Origin: Sphingomonadales bacterium
GTDB lineage: Bacteria > Pseudomonadota > Alphaproteobacteria > Sphingomonadales > Sphingomonadaceae
Length of the DNA: 64,000 nt
Reading direction: 5' to 3'
Assembly: GCA_013297725.1 (NCBI GenBank)
Contig: JAAFIB010000001.1
Span: 1-64,000 of the forward strand
Below, one piece after another: positions 1 through 8,413 of this stretch. The notes beneath the pieces are model-generated. The model had not been told where the DNA came from and searched no databases. It saw nothing but the letters and a program-made list of their open reading frames with translations. The translations under genes were made by a program, and so were the position numbers. Each line of letters opens with the position of its first letter. The first letter of the stretch is position 1.

Positions 1-12
1 CTCTTCCGATCT
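1..12. other. Illumina adapter remnant at contig end
   Basis: The first 12 bases, CTCTTCCGATCT, match exactly the 3' end of the standard Illumina sequencing adapter. They precede the truncated DUF885 reading frame. They are best treated as untrimmed library sequence and not genome, so the real sequence starts near base 13. Confidence 0.88.
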
Positions 13-1091
13 ATACCATATGGCAGTCGGGGCAGGCGGTTGAACAGGCTGGGCATTTTGCCGTCGATGGTCTTAGTGATGCGCGCGACTTTTTCCATCA
101 GCTCTTCTGGTGTTTTGGCGTAATATTGCGGGTCCGTCCGCAGATGCTGAATGAAGGCATCCAGGCTTTCATAGCCTGCCGTTTTTGCGACTGTGACCAT
201 CTCTGCGCGGATGCGGGCAACTTCGTTTAGCCCCAGTGCATGAATCTGGTCTGCATTCAAAATGGTCGTGGTTTCCTGACGGATGCGAAAGTTATAATAG
301 TTTGCACCACCGGGTTGTGCAGAAATACCTGGCTGTTTGGCACAGGCGGGCTTGTAGCTTTTGGCATACCAATCGAGATGTTTTTGCAGCGCAGGATTGA
401 TGATCGCATTGATCGTTGCAATGGCCTGTGCGGCAAGGCTGTTCCAGTCGTCTTCGCTTACCGCATCCGGGCGCTTTCCGGCATAGGGTTGGAAATAACG
501 GGACTGGCGTTCATCAGCTTTTATCAGGCCAGATATACCCTTTTCATATCCGCTCAACACTTCGCACGGCAGCGTGTATTTGCCTTTGATCGCGGTATTG
601 GCAACGGCAATCGCTTGGTCATTGACCTGAGCATATTGTTTTAGCCGCGCGTTATAGCTTTCAAAATCGGCCTTGGTCCGAAACGGCAGGCTGTCGGCCA
701 TGCTGGCAAAATTTTGATGCCAGCCTGAATAGGTTGAAAAGTTGATCGCGCGCTGGCCGAATGTGTTGGCTTCGATCGTGCCCGCTAAGGTACGCTTTAA
801 AATGCCATATTCGATTTTATCGGCTGCATTTAAATCGCTTTCGGAAATTGCGTTCAGCCGAGCGAGATAATCTGCACTTGCTTTAGCAAATTTGTCTTGC
901 CCTGCCATGCTGTAATCACCGACCTGACCGGGCTGGCTGTCATCGCCTAGCGAGGCGGCGAGTGTCGGCGATTCTTTGAGCACTGCTGCCCAATAATCCG
1001 CGACCAGCATTTTCAAATCTGCGCCCGCGTCTGCATGTGCAGTGGCCGGTGCCAGCATTACCGCTATCGCGATCAACAGTTTCCGTAGCAC
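13..1091 (-). CDS. DUF885 family secreted protein, C-terminus missing
   Basis: This is a reading frame of about 360 residues running off the left edge, so the ORF track missed it. The likely start is GTG at 1091, preceded by AAAGGGA. It opens with a signal peptide (LRKLLIAIAVMLAPATAHA), so the product is exported. The mature part (DYWAAVLKESPTLAASLGD, later YEKGISGLIKADERQSRYFQPY and LGLNEVARIRAEM) resembles the DUF885 family of putative periplasmic metal-dependent peptidases. The zinc-binding C-terminal part of that family would lie beyond the contig edge, so activity cannot be judged. Family call is from memory of typical members. Confidence 0.8.
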
Positions 1092-1232
1092 TGTGGCAAT
1101 TCCCTTTCATTCCGTCACCCGCATCAAGTGCAGGTGACGGTGTTTGAAAAGTTGATTTAGGGCGGAGTTGCTTTTTTGACCAGATTGCAAATTGCGCTGT
1201 CCTACACGGGCATGATTTGGCATTATCGTGAT

Positions 1233-2465
1233 ATGATGCATTTTCACCTCTCCCTTTTCTCCGCAGCCGCTTTGATCCGCAACCGCTTGGTCGCGTTTTT
1301 GCGGTCGCATCGGCTTAGCTTTGTTACTTTATCAGCATTTACGGCGCTGACTGCGTGCGCGACGACGCCAGCAGCCACCGAATCAGTCTCCGCCCCTGCA
1401 ACCGCGCAAGAAGCACTGCGGCCCTATTATGCCGGCCTTACCGGCAAACTGCCGGTTGCCCCGCCCAATGCCTCGCTTGCATCCGACACTGTGCTGACGC
1501 GGATAGCCTTTGGATCATGCGTAAACGAAAACCAGTCGATGGCGTTTTGGGATGTGATCGCGGCGCAAAAACCGCAGGCGTTTTTGTTGATTGGCGACAA
1601 TGTCTATGGCGACACGCGCCCTACAAACAGCGCGGATATCCCGACGCTTTCGGCCAGCTATCGCAAGCTATCGGCGCGTCAGGAATTTGACCGGTTCCGC
1701 CGCAGCATACCCATGATGACGACATGGGATGACCATGATTATGGTGCCAATGACGCAGGCGGCAGCTTTGCGTTTAAGGAATATGCCGAGGATGTTTATG
1801 AAAGCTATTGGGGTTCATCCGGCGAAGTGAAATCGCGGCCCGGCGTATATGAAAGCCGCATGATTGGACCAGCGGGCAAACGGGTGCAGTTTATCATTTT
1901 CGATAGCCGGTTTTTCCGGTCTGATCTGGTGGCGATGCCCTATCGCGATCCCGGCCCGCCGCTTGGCTGGTATATCCCGAACACCGATGCCAACGCGACG
2001 CTTTTGGGCGATGCTCAATGGCAATGGCTGGAACAAGAGCTGGCAAAACCTGCGGATTTGCGGTTCATTGTTTCGTCGATCCAGATGATTACCAGCGCGC
2101 ATAACTATGAAAGCTGGGCCAATTTTCCAAAAGAGCGTGAGCGGTTTTACGCGTTGTTGGCGGCAAAGGGCGTGAACAATGCGGTGCTGTTAACCGGTGA
2201 TCGGCATGCTGGAGGGTTCTACAAAACGGATGTGCCGGGGGTAAAAGCTCCCTTGTGGGAAATCACATCATCGTCGCTGAACTTTGCATTTGGCAAAGGC
2301 GATGGCGGTGACAAAGAACCCGATCCGGCCCGGACAGGCGGATTATGGGGCATCCCCAATTTCTCGGTCATTGATGTCGATTGGGCGGGTAAGAAGGTGA
2401 AGTTCAGCCTGCGCCGCGATGACAACAGTGTGATCGAGGAACAGGAAATAACGCCTTTCGGCTAA
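1233..2465 (+). CDS. PhoD-like alkaline phosphatase D lipoprotein
   Basis: This is a secreted metallophosphoesterase of the PhoD type, expected to hydrolyse phosphate mono- or diesters at the cell envelope. Metal-binding motifs appear in family order: FGSCVNEN, LIGDNVYGDT, TWDDHDYGANDAG and LLTGDRHAGG. A lipobox (LTAC) follows a hydrophobic stretch, so it is probably a lipoprotein. The ORF-track start at 1176 is TTG without a good ribosome site. I prefer the double ATG at 1233/1236, but this start also lacks a clear Shine-Dalgarno and remains uncertain. The stop overlaps the convergent PH-domain gene by 4 bases. Confidence 0.85.
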   Translation: MMHFHLSLFSAAALIRNRLVAFLRSHRLSFVTLSAFTALTACATTPAATESVSAPATAQEALRPYYAGLTGKLPVAPPNASLASDTVLTRIAFGSCVNENQSMAFWDVIAAQKPQAFLLIGDNVYGDTRPTNSADIPTLSASYRKLSARQEFDRFRRSIPMMTTWDDHDYGANDAGGSFAFKEYAEDVYESYWGSSGEVKSRPGVYESRMIGPAGKRVQFIIFDSRFFRSDLVAMPYRDPGPPLGWYIPNTDANATLLGDAQWQWLEQELAKPADLRFIVSSIQMITSAHNYESWANFPKERERFYALLAAKGVNNAVLLTGDRHAGGFYKTDVPGVKAPLWEITSSSLNFAFGKGDGGDKEPDPARTGGLWGIPNFSVIDVDWAGKKVKFSLRRDDNSVIEEQEITPFG

Positions 2466-3985
2466 GCGTTTGAAAAATCCACAGGGGCGGCGATTGCCAG
2501 AACGCGGTCGCGGATCGCTTCTGCTGTTTCGCGCGGGATAGCGAACAGCTCCAGCGTTCCACCAGCAATGCCGAAATGCATCGTCACTAACCCGGTCATT
2601 CGTGCGAGCGGGCCTTGGGCGATCTCCACACTTTGCACGCGGACTTGCGGCAATATAGTCAGCTGTTGCTGCCACCAGCCTTGGCGCACGTATAGGCGTG
2701 ACGCGTCCTCGCCATAGCCGAACTTGCGCCATTGAAGTGCGCTCGCCAGCAACAGGATAAGCGGGATGAAAAACAGCAGTAAAGAAGTGGCAAAGGATAT
2801 CTCGGTAAAGATCACAACCGCCGCCATCGCGGCCAAAACTATCGGAATTACGATAGCAAAATCTTTAACCCACCAGCGGAAATGGCCACGCTGAAATTCG
2901 GTATCTGCACTTGGCGGCATGATCCCTGTTTCAGCCATGATCGGCCAAATCTCGTCAAGCTTCGCCAAAGGCGCTGCCATATAGTCGCTTTCTTCCTTGC
3001 TATCCTGCGCAAGGCTGACGAACTTTAATGCATGCCAACCGCGCCGTTTGCGGATGGGGCCAGTGACGATATTGGCAGCCTGCACGCGGTTCACTGGCAT
3101 AACCACATCGGTTTTGGTCAACAATCCGCGACGACGGCGAAAGCCGCGCTCGGTGCGGTCAAGGCGAAAGCCATATTCTTTCAATACCGTGCGGACGACG
3201 CCCGTTGCAAAGCCGAGCGCAACCAACGCCAGCAAAGCAAACACAGCGCCGATAATCCGCGCACTGGTGCTGATCCCGTCAATGCTGACACCGCGTTCCT
3301 CGGCCATGCCGATCCAGTGTTTGAAATCCCAGAAATCAAATGGCAGCAGGAAATCAAACTGTTGGGCAAGGCCGCCGAGCACTGCAAAAATCACAAGGCT
3401 GAACGAATACAGGCCAAGGGTGATCAACCGGTTGTTGTCCATCGCAAAGATAGGCGGTGCCTCACGCACGAATGTCGCTTGCTCAACTTCAACGGTATCG
3501 GCTGCTTCCGCCTTACGCGCGCGTATCGTGGCCCGCAGCGCCTCTGCACGCTCCATGCTGACATAGCTTAGCTTAGCATCTTCGCCTTCACCGCCGCCGG
3601 TTTCAAACTTCACTTCGCCAAGGCTGAACAGCTGCGCCAGCACGGGCTGTTCAATGCTGACATCCTGAATGCGATCATACGGGATAGACCGGACGCTGCG
3701 GTTGATAAGGCCTTGTTCGATACGAATGTCATCTTCATCCAGATGAAAGCGGAAACGCAACCAGCCGATCCATCGGAACAACAGGCTGATCAACAATACT
3801 GCACCAATGATAAGCGGCGTTGCCACGCCTGTTCCGCGTGTGCCGAATAACGCCGCGAGCATTGGGAAGATCAGCTGAGGTATGCCGGTTACAAAGCCAA
3901 TCAGCAGCCCCAACGGAGCTGTGCGTTCGCCTTCTCCAGCCGCTAACGGTTCCGCTACAATAGCTTCGGCGATTTGCTCGCTCAC
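2462..3985 (-). CDS. PH domain-containing membrane protein (YdbT-like)
   Basis: This 507-residue multi-pass protein contains repeated bacterial PH (bPH2) segments between hydrophobic pairs. The signature stretches RSIPYDRIQDVSIEQP, MPVNRVQAANIVTGP and LPQVRVQSVEIAQGP are three copies of the same motif, so three PH units alternate with about six membrane helices. Related YdbT proteins of Bacillus have been linked to antimicrobial-peptide resistance, but the role here is unknown. It overlaps the upstream YdbS-like gene by ATGA, which indicates translational coupling. Confidence 0.85.
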   Translation of the reverse strand: MSEQIAEAIVAEPLAAGEGERTAPLGLLIGFVTGIPQLIFPMLAALFGTRGTGVATPLIIGAVLLISLLFRWIGWLRFRFHLDEDDIRIEQGLINRSVRSIPYDRIQDVSIEQPVLAQLFSLGEVKFETGGGEGEDAKLSYVSMERAEALRATIRARKAEAADTVEVEQATFVREAPPIFAMDNNRLITLGLYSFSLVIFAVLGGLAQQFDFLLPFDFWDFKHWIGMAEERGVSIDGISTSARIIGAVFALLALVALGFATGVVRTVLKEYGFRLDRTERGFRRRRGLLTKTDVVMPVNRVQAANIVTGPIRKRRGWHALKFVSLAQDSKEESDYMAAPLAKLDEIWPIMAETGIMPPSADTEFQRGHFRWWVKDFAIVIPIVLAAMAAVVIFTEISFATSLLLFFIPLILLLASALQWRKFGYGEDASRLYVRQGWWQQQLTILPQVRVQSVEIAQGPLARMTGLVTMHFGIAGGTLELFAIPRETAEAIRDRVLAIAAPVDFSNA

Positions 3986-4449
3986 GCGTTCGCCTGCTTT
4001 ATGTAATCGCGGATGCGTTCGCGCAGCGCCAGCGCATCGGCATGGGGCAGGCCGGGCAAGACTATCGTGCTGCCATGCGTCCCGGCTGTATGTGCCGAGA
4101 AAGTGGCTAAGCCATAAGGACGTTCAATCGGCCCCTGATCGACGTCCATATGTTGAATGCGGCCATAGGGAACGACGGTGTCGCTATAGAATAAATAGCC
4201 GCGCACTATGCGTAACCGGTCTGATCCGGCGCTATAGCCCCATCGGTTATAACGACGCTGCGGGATCACCCAAACGCAATACGCAGTGAGCAAGATGACA
4301 GGTGTGACAATCAGCCCCATCGGCGCCAGTTGAGTAAATTCCAACGCTCCCGCGCCGATGATCAGGATGATTGCGAATATGCCGCTGACAATACGCAGCA
4401 CCTTCACATAGGCTGGGTCTAATGGGGTTAGCTGGTCGATTTCATCCAC
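3982..4449 (-). CDS. PH domain-containing membrane protein (YdbS-like)
   Basis: This 155-residue protein has two hydrophobic segments near the N-terminus followed by one bPH2 domain (VVPYGRIQHMDVDQGPIERPYGLATFSAHTAG). It is the usual small partner of the YdbT-like protein that follows. The two genes overlap by ATGA, so they are one operon and probably one membrane complex. Function is not established. The upstream region holds a REP-like inverted repeat, so the promoter is not obvious. Confidence 0.85.
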   Translation of the reverse strand: MDEIDQLTPLDPAYVKVLRIVSGIFAIILIIGAGALEFTQLAPMGLIVTPVILLTAYCVWVIPQRRYNRWGYSAGSDRLRIVRGYLFYSDTVVPYGRIQHMDVDQGPIERPYGLATFSAHTAGTHGSTIVLPGLPHADALALRERIRDYIKQANA

Positions 4450-4535
4450 GGGTTGGATATGACGAGGCTGTGTTGTGTTGGCAAGACGGTTTGAGAATAT
4501 GTAAGTGATGCAAGAAAAGGGAATGCTAAAAAATA

Positions 4536-4628
4536 ACCGCTAGCTCTGAGCCTGTCGAAGGGCGTCCATCAGTAAAAAACTATGGCGTAAACCTTAGGGC
4601 GTGCTTCGACAGGCTCAGCACTAACGGT
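4536..4628. repeat. REP-like inverted repeat
   Basis: Two arms of about 29 bases face each other across a spacer of roughly 35 bases. The shared core is TGAGCCTGTCGAAG and its complement CTTCGACAGGCTCA. This sequence type is an abundant intergenic repeat in sphingomonads (family knowledge). It lies between the PH-domain operon and nitronate monooxygenase. Confidence 0.75.
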
Positions 4629-4646
4629 ATTTAGTTGCAGAGGTTG

Positions 4647-5645
4647 TTACCGCGCCAGCGCTTCCTCAGCCTCAGCCATCAGCTTGGCAATAATATCAAC
4701 CACGGGCCGTTCAACATGCACCATGCCGACCGACTGCCCGGCCATTACCGAACCATATTCGACATCGCCGTCGATGACTGCGCGGCGCAATGCTCCGGCC
4801 CAGTATTTCTCAATCTCCAGCTGCGCTGTTTCCATGTCGATCTCGCCGCGATCCAGCATGGCCGCGACTTCGACCTGTTTCTTTGTGAACTCCTCGGTGC
4901 CTTTGTTTTTCAGGGCACGCACGGGGATGACGGGCAGGCGGGGGTCTATCTGTACACTCGCCACAGCATCACGGGCGTTGGCGCGCAAGAACGCAGCTTT
5001 GAAATTGGGGTGCGCGATGCTTTCATGCGCACAGACAAAGCGCGTGCCAAGCTGCACACCCGAAGCACCCATTTCCAGATAGCTTGCCATCAATCCGCCG
5101 CGCGCAATGCCGCCTGCCACAAAGATAGGCAGTTGTTCGCCCAACTCTGGCAATATTTCCTGCGCCAACACCGACGTCGCCACCGGCCCGATATGCCCGC
5201 CCGCTTCGCTGCCCTCAATCACCAACGCATCAACGCCAGACCGTGCAAATTTCTTGGCGAGCGTCAGCGCAGGGGCAAAGCAGATTACCTTCGCCCCGCT
5301 CTCCTTGATCGCCTCGATACTCCCCTTGGGCGGCAGGCCGCCTGCAAGCACAACATGGCTGACTTTATGTTTGGTGCAGACGTCGATCAAATCCATGACC
5401 AGCGGATGCATCGTGATCAGGTTCACGCCAAATGGCTTAGCGGTCATCGCCTTCGTCGCGGCAATCTCTGCATCGAGCAACTCCGGCGTCATCGCCCCGC
5501 AAGCAATTACGCCGAAACCGCCTGCGTTGGAGATGGCAGACACTAGGTTCCGCTCAGACACCCACGACATCGCACCGCACATAATGGCGGTTTCGCAGCC
5601 GAGGAATTCCGTGCCGCGTTTCATGAGGTGAGTTAGTTTTGTCAT
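4647..5645 (-). CDS. nitronate monooxygenase family protein
   Basis: This 332-residue FMN-dependent TIM-barrel protein belongs to the 2-nitropropane dioxygenase/nitronate monooxygenase family, which oxidises alkyl nitronates to carbonyl compounds and nitrite. EGSEAGGHIG carries the conserved catalytic-region histidine. FVAGGIARG and GVQLGTRF form the FMN phosphate-binding end of the barrel. Some family members act as enoyl reductases, so the substrate is uncertain. Its ATG overlaps the vapC stop (ATGA), which places it in the same transcript as the toxin-antitoxin pair, although this may be incidental. Confidence 0.88.
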   Translation of the reverse strand: MTKLTHLMKRGTEFLGCETAIMCGAMSWVSERNLVSAISNAGGFGVIACGAMTPELLDAEIAATKAMTAKPFGVNLITMHPLVMDLIDVCTKHKVSHVVLAGGLPPKGSIEAIKESGAKVICFAPALTLAKKFARSGVDALVIEGSEAGGHIGPVATSVLAQEILPELGEQLPIFVAGGIARGGLMASYLEMGASGVQLGTRFVCAHESIAHPNFKAAFLRANARDAVASVQIDPRLPVIPVRALKNKGTEEFTKKQVEVAAMLDRGEIDMETAQLEIEKYWAGALRRAVIDGDVEYGSVMAGQSVGMVHVERPVVDIIAKLMAEAEEALAR

Positions 5646-6034
5646 GCGCTCCAGATTTCCAGTTTCAGGCCGCCGATGTTGGCAAAGTCATCGCCGTTGG
5701 CTGTGACCAGAGTGAGGTCGGCGACTATTGCTGTAGCAGCAATCATGCGGTCGATGATTTTTCGCCTTGAATAACCCGATTGCTGCACAATCTGCCCATA
5801 AGTTTCGGCCATTTCATCAGTAAATTCGATTACATCAAGGTCGGCCAAAAGCACATCAAGTTTAGCACGTCGCAGCGCGGAGAGTTCCGGTATAGCGGCA
5901 ACACCGCCTTCTAGTTCAACGCGTGAAATCGCGGAAAGAAATGCCTGCGATGTCAAATTGGCAATGTGATCACCAACGTACCCAGTTCCGTCGCGCAAGT
6001 GAATGGCAATGCTAGTGTCGAGAAGAACAGCCAA
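5642..6034 (-). CDS. vapC: VapC-type PIN-domain toxin
   Basis: This 130-residue PIN-domain protein is the toxin of a type II pair and should be a Mg-dependent RNase, usually cutting tRNA or rRNA. The PIN acidic residues are visible: LLDTS near the start, SRVELEGG about residue 40, and IIDRMIAATAIVADLTLVTAN about residues 93-112. It lies 2 bases downstream of its antitoxin gene and overlaps the next gene by 4 bases. The target RNA cannot be deduced. Confidence 0.9.
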   Translation of the reverse strand: MAVLLDTSIAIHLRDGTGYVGDHIANLTSQAFLSAISRVELEGGVAAIPELSALRRAKLDVLLADLDVIEFTDEMAETYGQIVQQSGYSRRKIIDRMIAATAIVADLTLVTANGDDFANIGGLKLEIWSA

Positions 6035-6036
6035 GT

Positions 6037-6303
6037 TTAATAAAGGCCCGGACGGTCCGGAAATTCGATCCGGCCATCATTGGGATCGCCACCCTCGACC
6101 GGCCCAAGTTCGCGTAACTTACGAACCATTTCTTGCCACCGGGCCTTTTGCTCGTCTGGATTGAGCGCCGGACGGATTTGGATCCAATCGCCATTACGCT
6201 TTATCTGCAAAGGATCACCCGGCTTAATCCCGTAAGCTTTCGGCAACCGGACAGCGACGCTGTTACCGCTTTTGAATGCACTGGTTTCAACTATCGCGTT
6301 CAT
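6037..6303 (-). CDS. vapB: VapB-type AbrB/SpoVT antitoxin
   Basis: This 88-residue antitoxin opens with a swapped-hairpin DNA-binding fold (ETSAFKSGNSVAVRLPKAYGIKPGD), typical of VapB/MazE-like proteins. Its C-terminal tail should wrap the toxin. It is expected to bind the VapC RNase and to repress the operon. A perfect palindrome, GTATAT-N5-ATATAC, overlaps the promoter immediately upstream and is the probable operator. There is almost no untranslated leader (see promoter entry). Confidence 0.9.
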   Translation of the reverse strand: MNAIVETSAFKSGNSVAVRLPKAYGIKPGDPLQIKRNGDWIQIRPALNPDEQKARWQEMVRKLRELGPVEGGDPNDGRIEFPDRPGLY

Positions 6304-6338
6304 ATTTTGTATATACGGGATATACCGTTTGACGTCAA
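6304..6338 (-). promoter_or_regulatory. vapBC promoter with palindromic operator
   Basis: Read on the minus strand, TTGACG (6338-6333) is separated by exactly 17 bases from TATATA (6315-6310). The palindrome GTATATACGGGATATAC (6309-6325) covers the -10 box and is a good VapBC operator. Only six bases lie between the -10 and the ATG, so transcription should begin at or very near the start codon, giving a leaderless mRNA. The -35 abuts the lysC stop codon. The promoter call is by inspection only. Confidence 0.65.
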
Positions 6339-7595
6339 CTACTCCGCATCCAACCCATATGCTGTATGCAACACGCGCACTGCAAGCTCCGTTTCATCCT
6401 CATCAATCAGCACCGACACTTTAATCTCAGACGTCGAGATTGCCTGAATGTTGATTTTGCGATCCGCCAGCGCGGTGAACATTGTGGACGCGACACCAGC
6501 GTGGCTTTTCATGCCCACGCCGACGACGGAAATCTTTGCAACTTTCGTGTCGGAAATCAGCCGGTTGTAGCCAATCGCCTCACGCTGGTTTTGTAGCACA
6601 TCTGTGCAGCGCGCGAGATCAGCTTGCGGGCAGGTGAAGGTCACGTCGGTTTCGCCTTTGTCGCGGCCGACATTCTGGATGATCATATCGACGTTGATAT
6701 TCGCCTCTGCCAAGGGCGCGAAGATATTGCTTACTGCGCCCGGCCGGTCGGGTACGCGGGTCAGAGTGATTTTGGCTTCGTTCTTGTCGGCGGCGATGCC
6801 GGTGATCAGTTGGCGTTCCACGTCGCTTTTCTCCAATTCTTCATCGGTAACGATCATCGTACCGGGTATGCTGTCAGCGTCTGGGGCATTTTCGTCGATG
6901 AACGAGGAGAGCACCTGCACGCGCACGCCTTCTTTCATGGCAAGACCGACAGAGCGGGTCTGCAAGACTTTTGATCCGACCGAGGCGAGCTCTAGCATTT
7001 CTTCGTAGGTTACAGCTTTCAACTTACGCGCGCGCGCCACGATGCGGGGATCAGTGGTGTAGACCCCGTCGACATCGGTATAGATATCGCAGCGGCCAGC
7101 CTTAATTGCAGCGGCAACGGCAACCGCAGAGGTATCTGATCCGCCGCGCCCCAATGTGGAGATGCGGTTATCATCGGTCAGGCCTTGAAAGCCGGGGATG
7201 ACCGCAATCGTTCCCCCTGCCATAGAGGCAAGCAGTGCCTCATTATCGATGGTGCCGATCCGCGCCTTGGCATGGGCGCTATCTGTATGAATAGGCATTT
7301 GCCAGCCAAGCCAGCTACGCGCTTTGCAACCCATCGCCTGCAGCGCGATTGCCAAAAGTCCTGATGTGACTTGCTCGCCAGCTGCGACAACAACGTCGTA
7401 TTCGGCAGGATCATAAAGCGCATTGGCTTCGCGGCAGAAATTGACCAGCCGGTCAGTCTCGCCTGCCATAGCAGATACGACGACAGCGACCTGATCACCG
7501 CGTTCGGCTTGGCGCTTAACCAGCTGTGCGACGCGGCGGATGCGCTCTGTCCCCGCCATCGACGTGCCGCCAAATTTCATTACGATCCGGGCCAT
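6339..7595 (-). CDS. lysC: aspartate kinase
   Basis: This 418-residue aspartokinase phosphorylates L-aspartate, the first step towards lysine, threonine, methionine and diaminopimelate. The N-terminal kinase domain begins with KFGGTSMAG. LGRGGSDTSAVAVAAA and YTDVDGVYTTDPRI mark the nucleotide and aspartate sites. Two C-terminal ACT domains (RVPDRPGAVSNIFAPLAEANINVDMI and VGVGMKSHAGVASTMFTALADRKINIQAIS) indicate feedback regulation. It is divergent from ubiG. Length and motif set are those of a monofunctional enzyme. Confidence 0.97.
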   Translation of the reverse strand: MARIVMKFGGTSMAGTERIRRVAQLVKRQAERGDQVAVVVSAMAGETDRLVNFCREANALYDPAEYDVVVAAGEQVTSGLLAIALQAMGCKARSWLGWQMPIHTDSAHAKARIGTIDNEALLASMAGGTIAVIPGFQGLTDDNRISTLGRGGSDTSAVAVAAAIKAGRCDIYTDVDGVYTTDPRIVARARKLKAVTYEEMLELASVGSKVLQTRSVGLAMKEGVRVQVLSSFIDENAPDADSIPGTMIVTDEELEKSDVERQLITGIAADKNEAKITLTRVPDRPGAVSNIFAPLAEANINVDMIIQNVGRDKGETDVTFTCPQADLARCTDVLQNQREAIGYNRLISDTKVAKISVVGVGMKSHAGVASTMFTALADRKINIQAISTSEIKVSVLIDEDETELAVRVLHTAYGLDAE

Positions 7596-7650
7596 GATTT
7601 TCCTGCGATTATGGCTTTGTTACAAACAGCCGCGCTGATAGGGATAGGAT

Positions 7651-8400
7651 ATGACAAAGGCAAGCATGGCTGCGAACAGAAAAACTACCATCAACCCAAA
7701 TGAAGCTGCGCATTTTGGTGCGCTGGCGGCGGATTGGTGGGATCCAAAGGGATCGAGTGCGATGCTGCACAGGCTGAACCCTGTGCGGTTGGGCTTTATC
7801 CGGCGGATGATCAATGCGCATTTTGGCGGCGATGAACGGTCGTTGAAGCCGCTTGCGGGTAAGGCGGCGCTGGATGTTGGCTGCGGTGCCGGGCTTTTGT
7901 GTGAGCCGCTGGCGCGGATGGGTGCTGCGGTGACTGGCGTGGACGCAGCACCCGAGAATATTGCAGCAGCAAAGGTGCATTCGGCACAATCAGGGCTGGT
8001 GATTGATTACCGGGCGGGGGAAATTTCGGCACAGAAATTGGGGCATTTTGATCTGGTGACGTCGATGGAGGTAATCGAACACGTTACTGATCCAGCCGCC
8101 TTTGTTGCGGAACTGGTGGCGCATCTGGAGCCTGATGGTTTGTTGATTATGTCCACACCAAACCGGACAGCAGCATCAAAGCTGTTGCTTGTCGAGGCAG
8201 CAGAACGTCTGGGCCAGGTGCCACGCGGAACGCATGACTGGAACCAGTTTTTGACGCCTGACGAGTTGACGGAGTTACTGGAAGAAGCGGGCCTAGCGGT
8301 GACGACGATGGAGGGCATCGCGTTCTCGCCGTTGAAAGGACTGCACCTTAGCGAGAATATGGCGCTGAACTATATTTTGGCAACGCGCTTAAAAAGCTGA
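7651..8400 (+). CDS. ubiG: ubiquinone biosynthesis O-methyltransferase UbiG
   Basis: This 249-residue class I SAM-dependent methyltransferase catalyses the two O-methylation steps of ubiquinone synthesis. The N-terminal INPNEAAHFGALAADWWDPKGSSAMLHRLNPVRL is diagnostic of UbiG. The SAM motif LDVGCGAGLLCEPLARMG and post-motif SMEVIEHV follow. The start could be the ATG at 7651 or the in-frame ATG at 7666. It is divergent from lysC with about 55 bases between, so both promoters share that gap. Confidence 0.95.
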   Translation: MTKASMAANRKTTINPNEAAHFGALAADWWDPKGSSAMLHRLNPVRLGFIRRMINAHFGGDERSLKPLAGKAALDVGCGAGLLCEPLARMGAAVTGVDAAPENIAAAKVHSAQSGLVIDYRAGEISAQKLGHFDLVTSMEVIEHVTDPAAFVAELVAHLEPDGLLIMSTPNRTAASKLLLVEAAERLGQVPRGTHDWNQFLTPDELTELLEEAGLAVTTMEGIAFSPLKGLHLSENMALNYILATRLKS

Positions 8401-8413
8401 GCGCGCCGTAGCC

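Noticed and set aside
240-644. 134-residue plus-strand ORF at the left edge
   Set aside because: It lies antisense to the truncated DUF885 frame, which has a signal peptide and family-like sequence; the ORF is a shadow.
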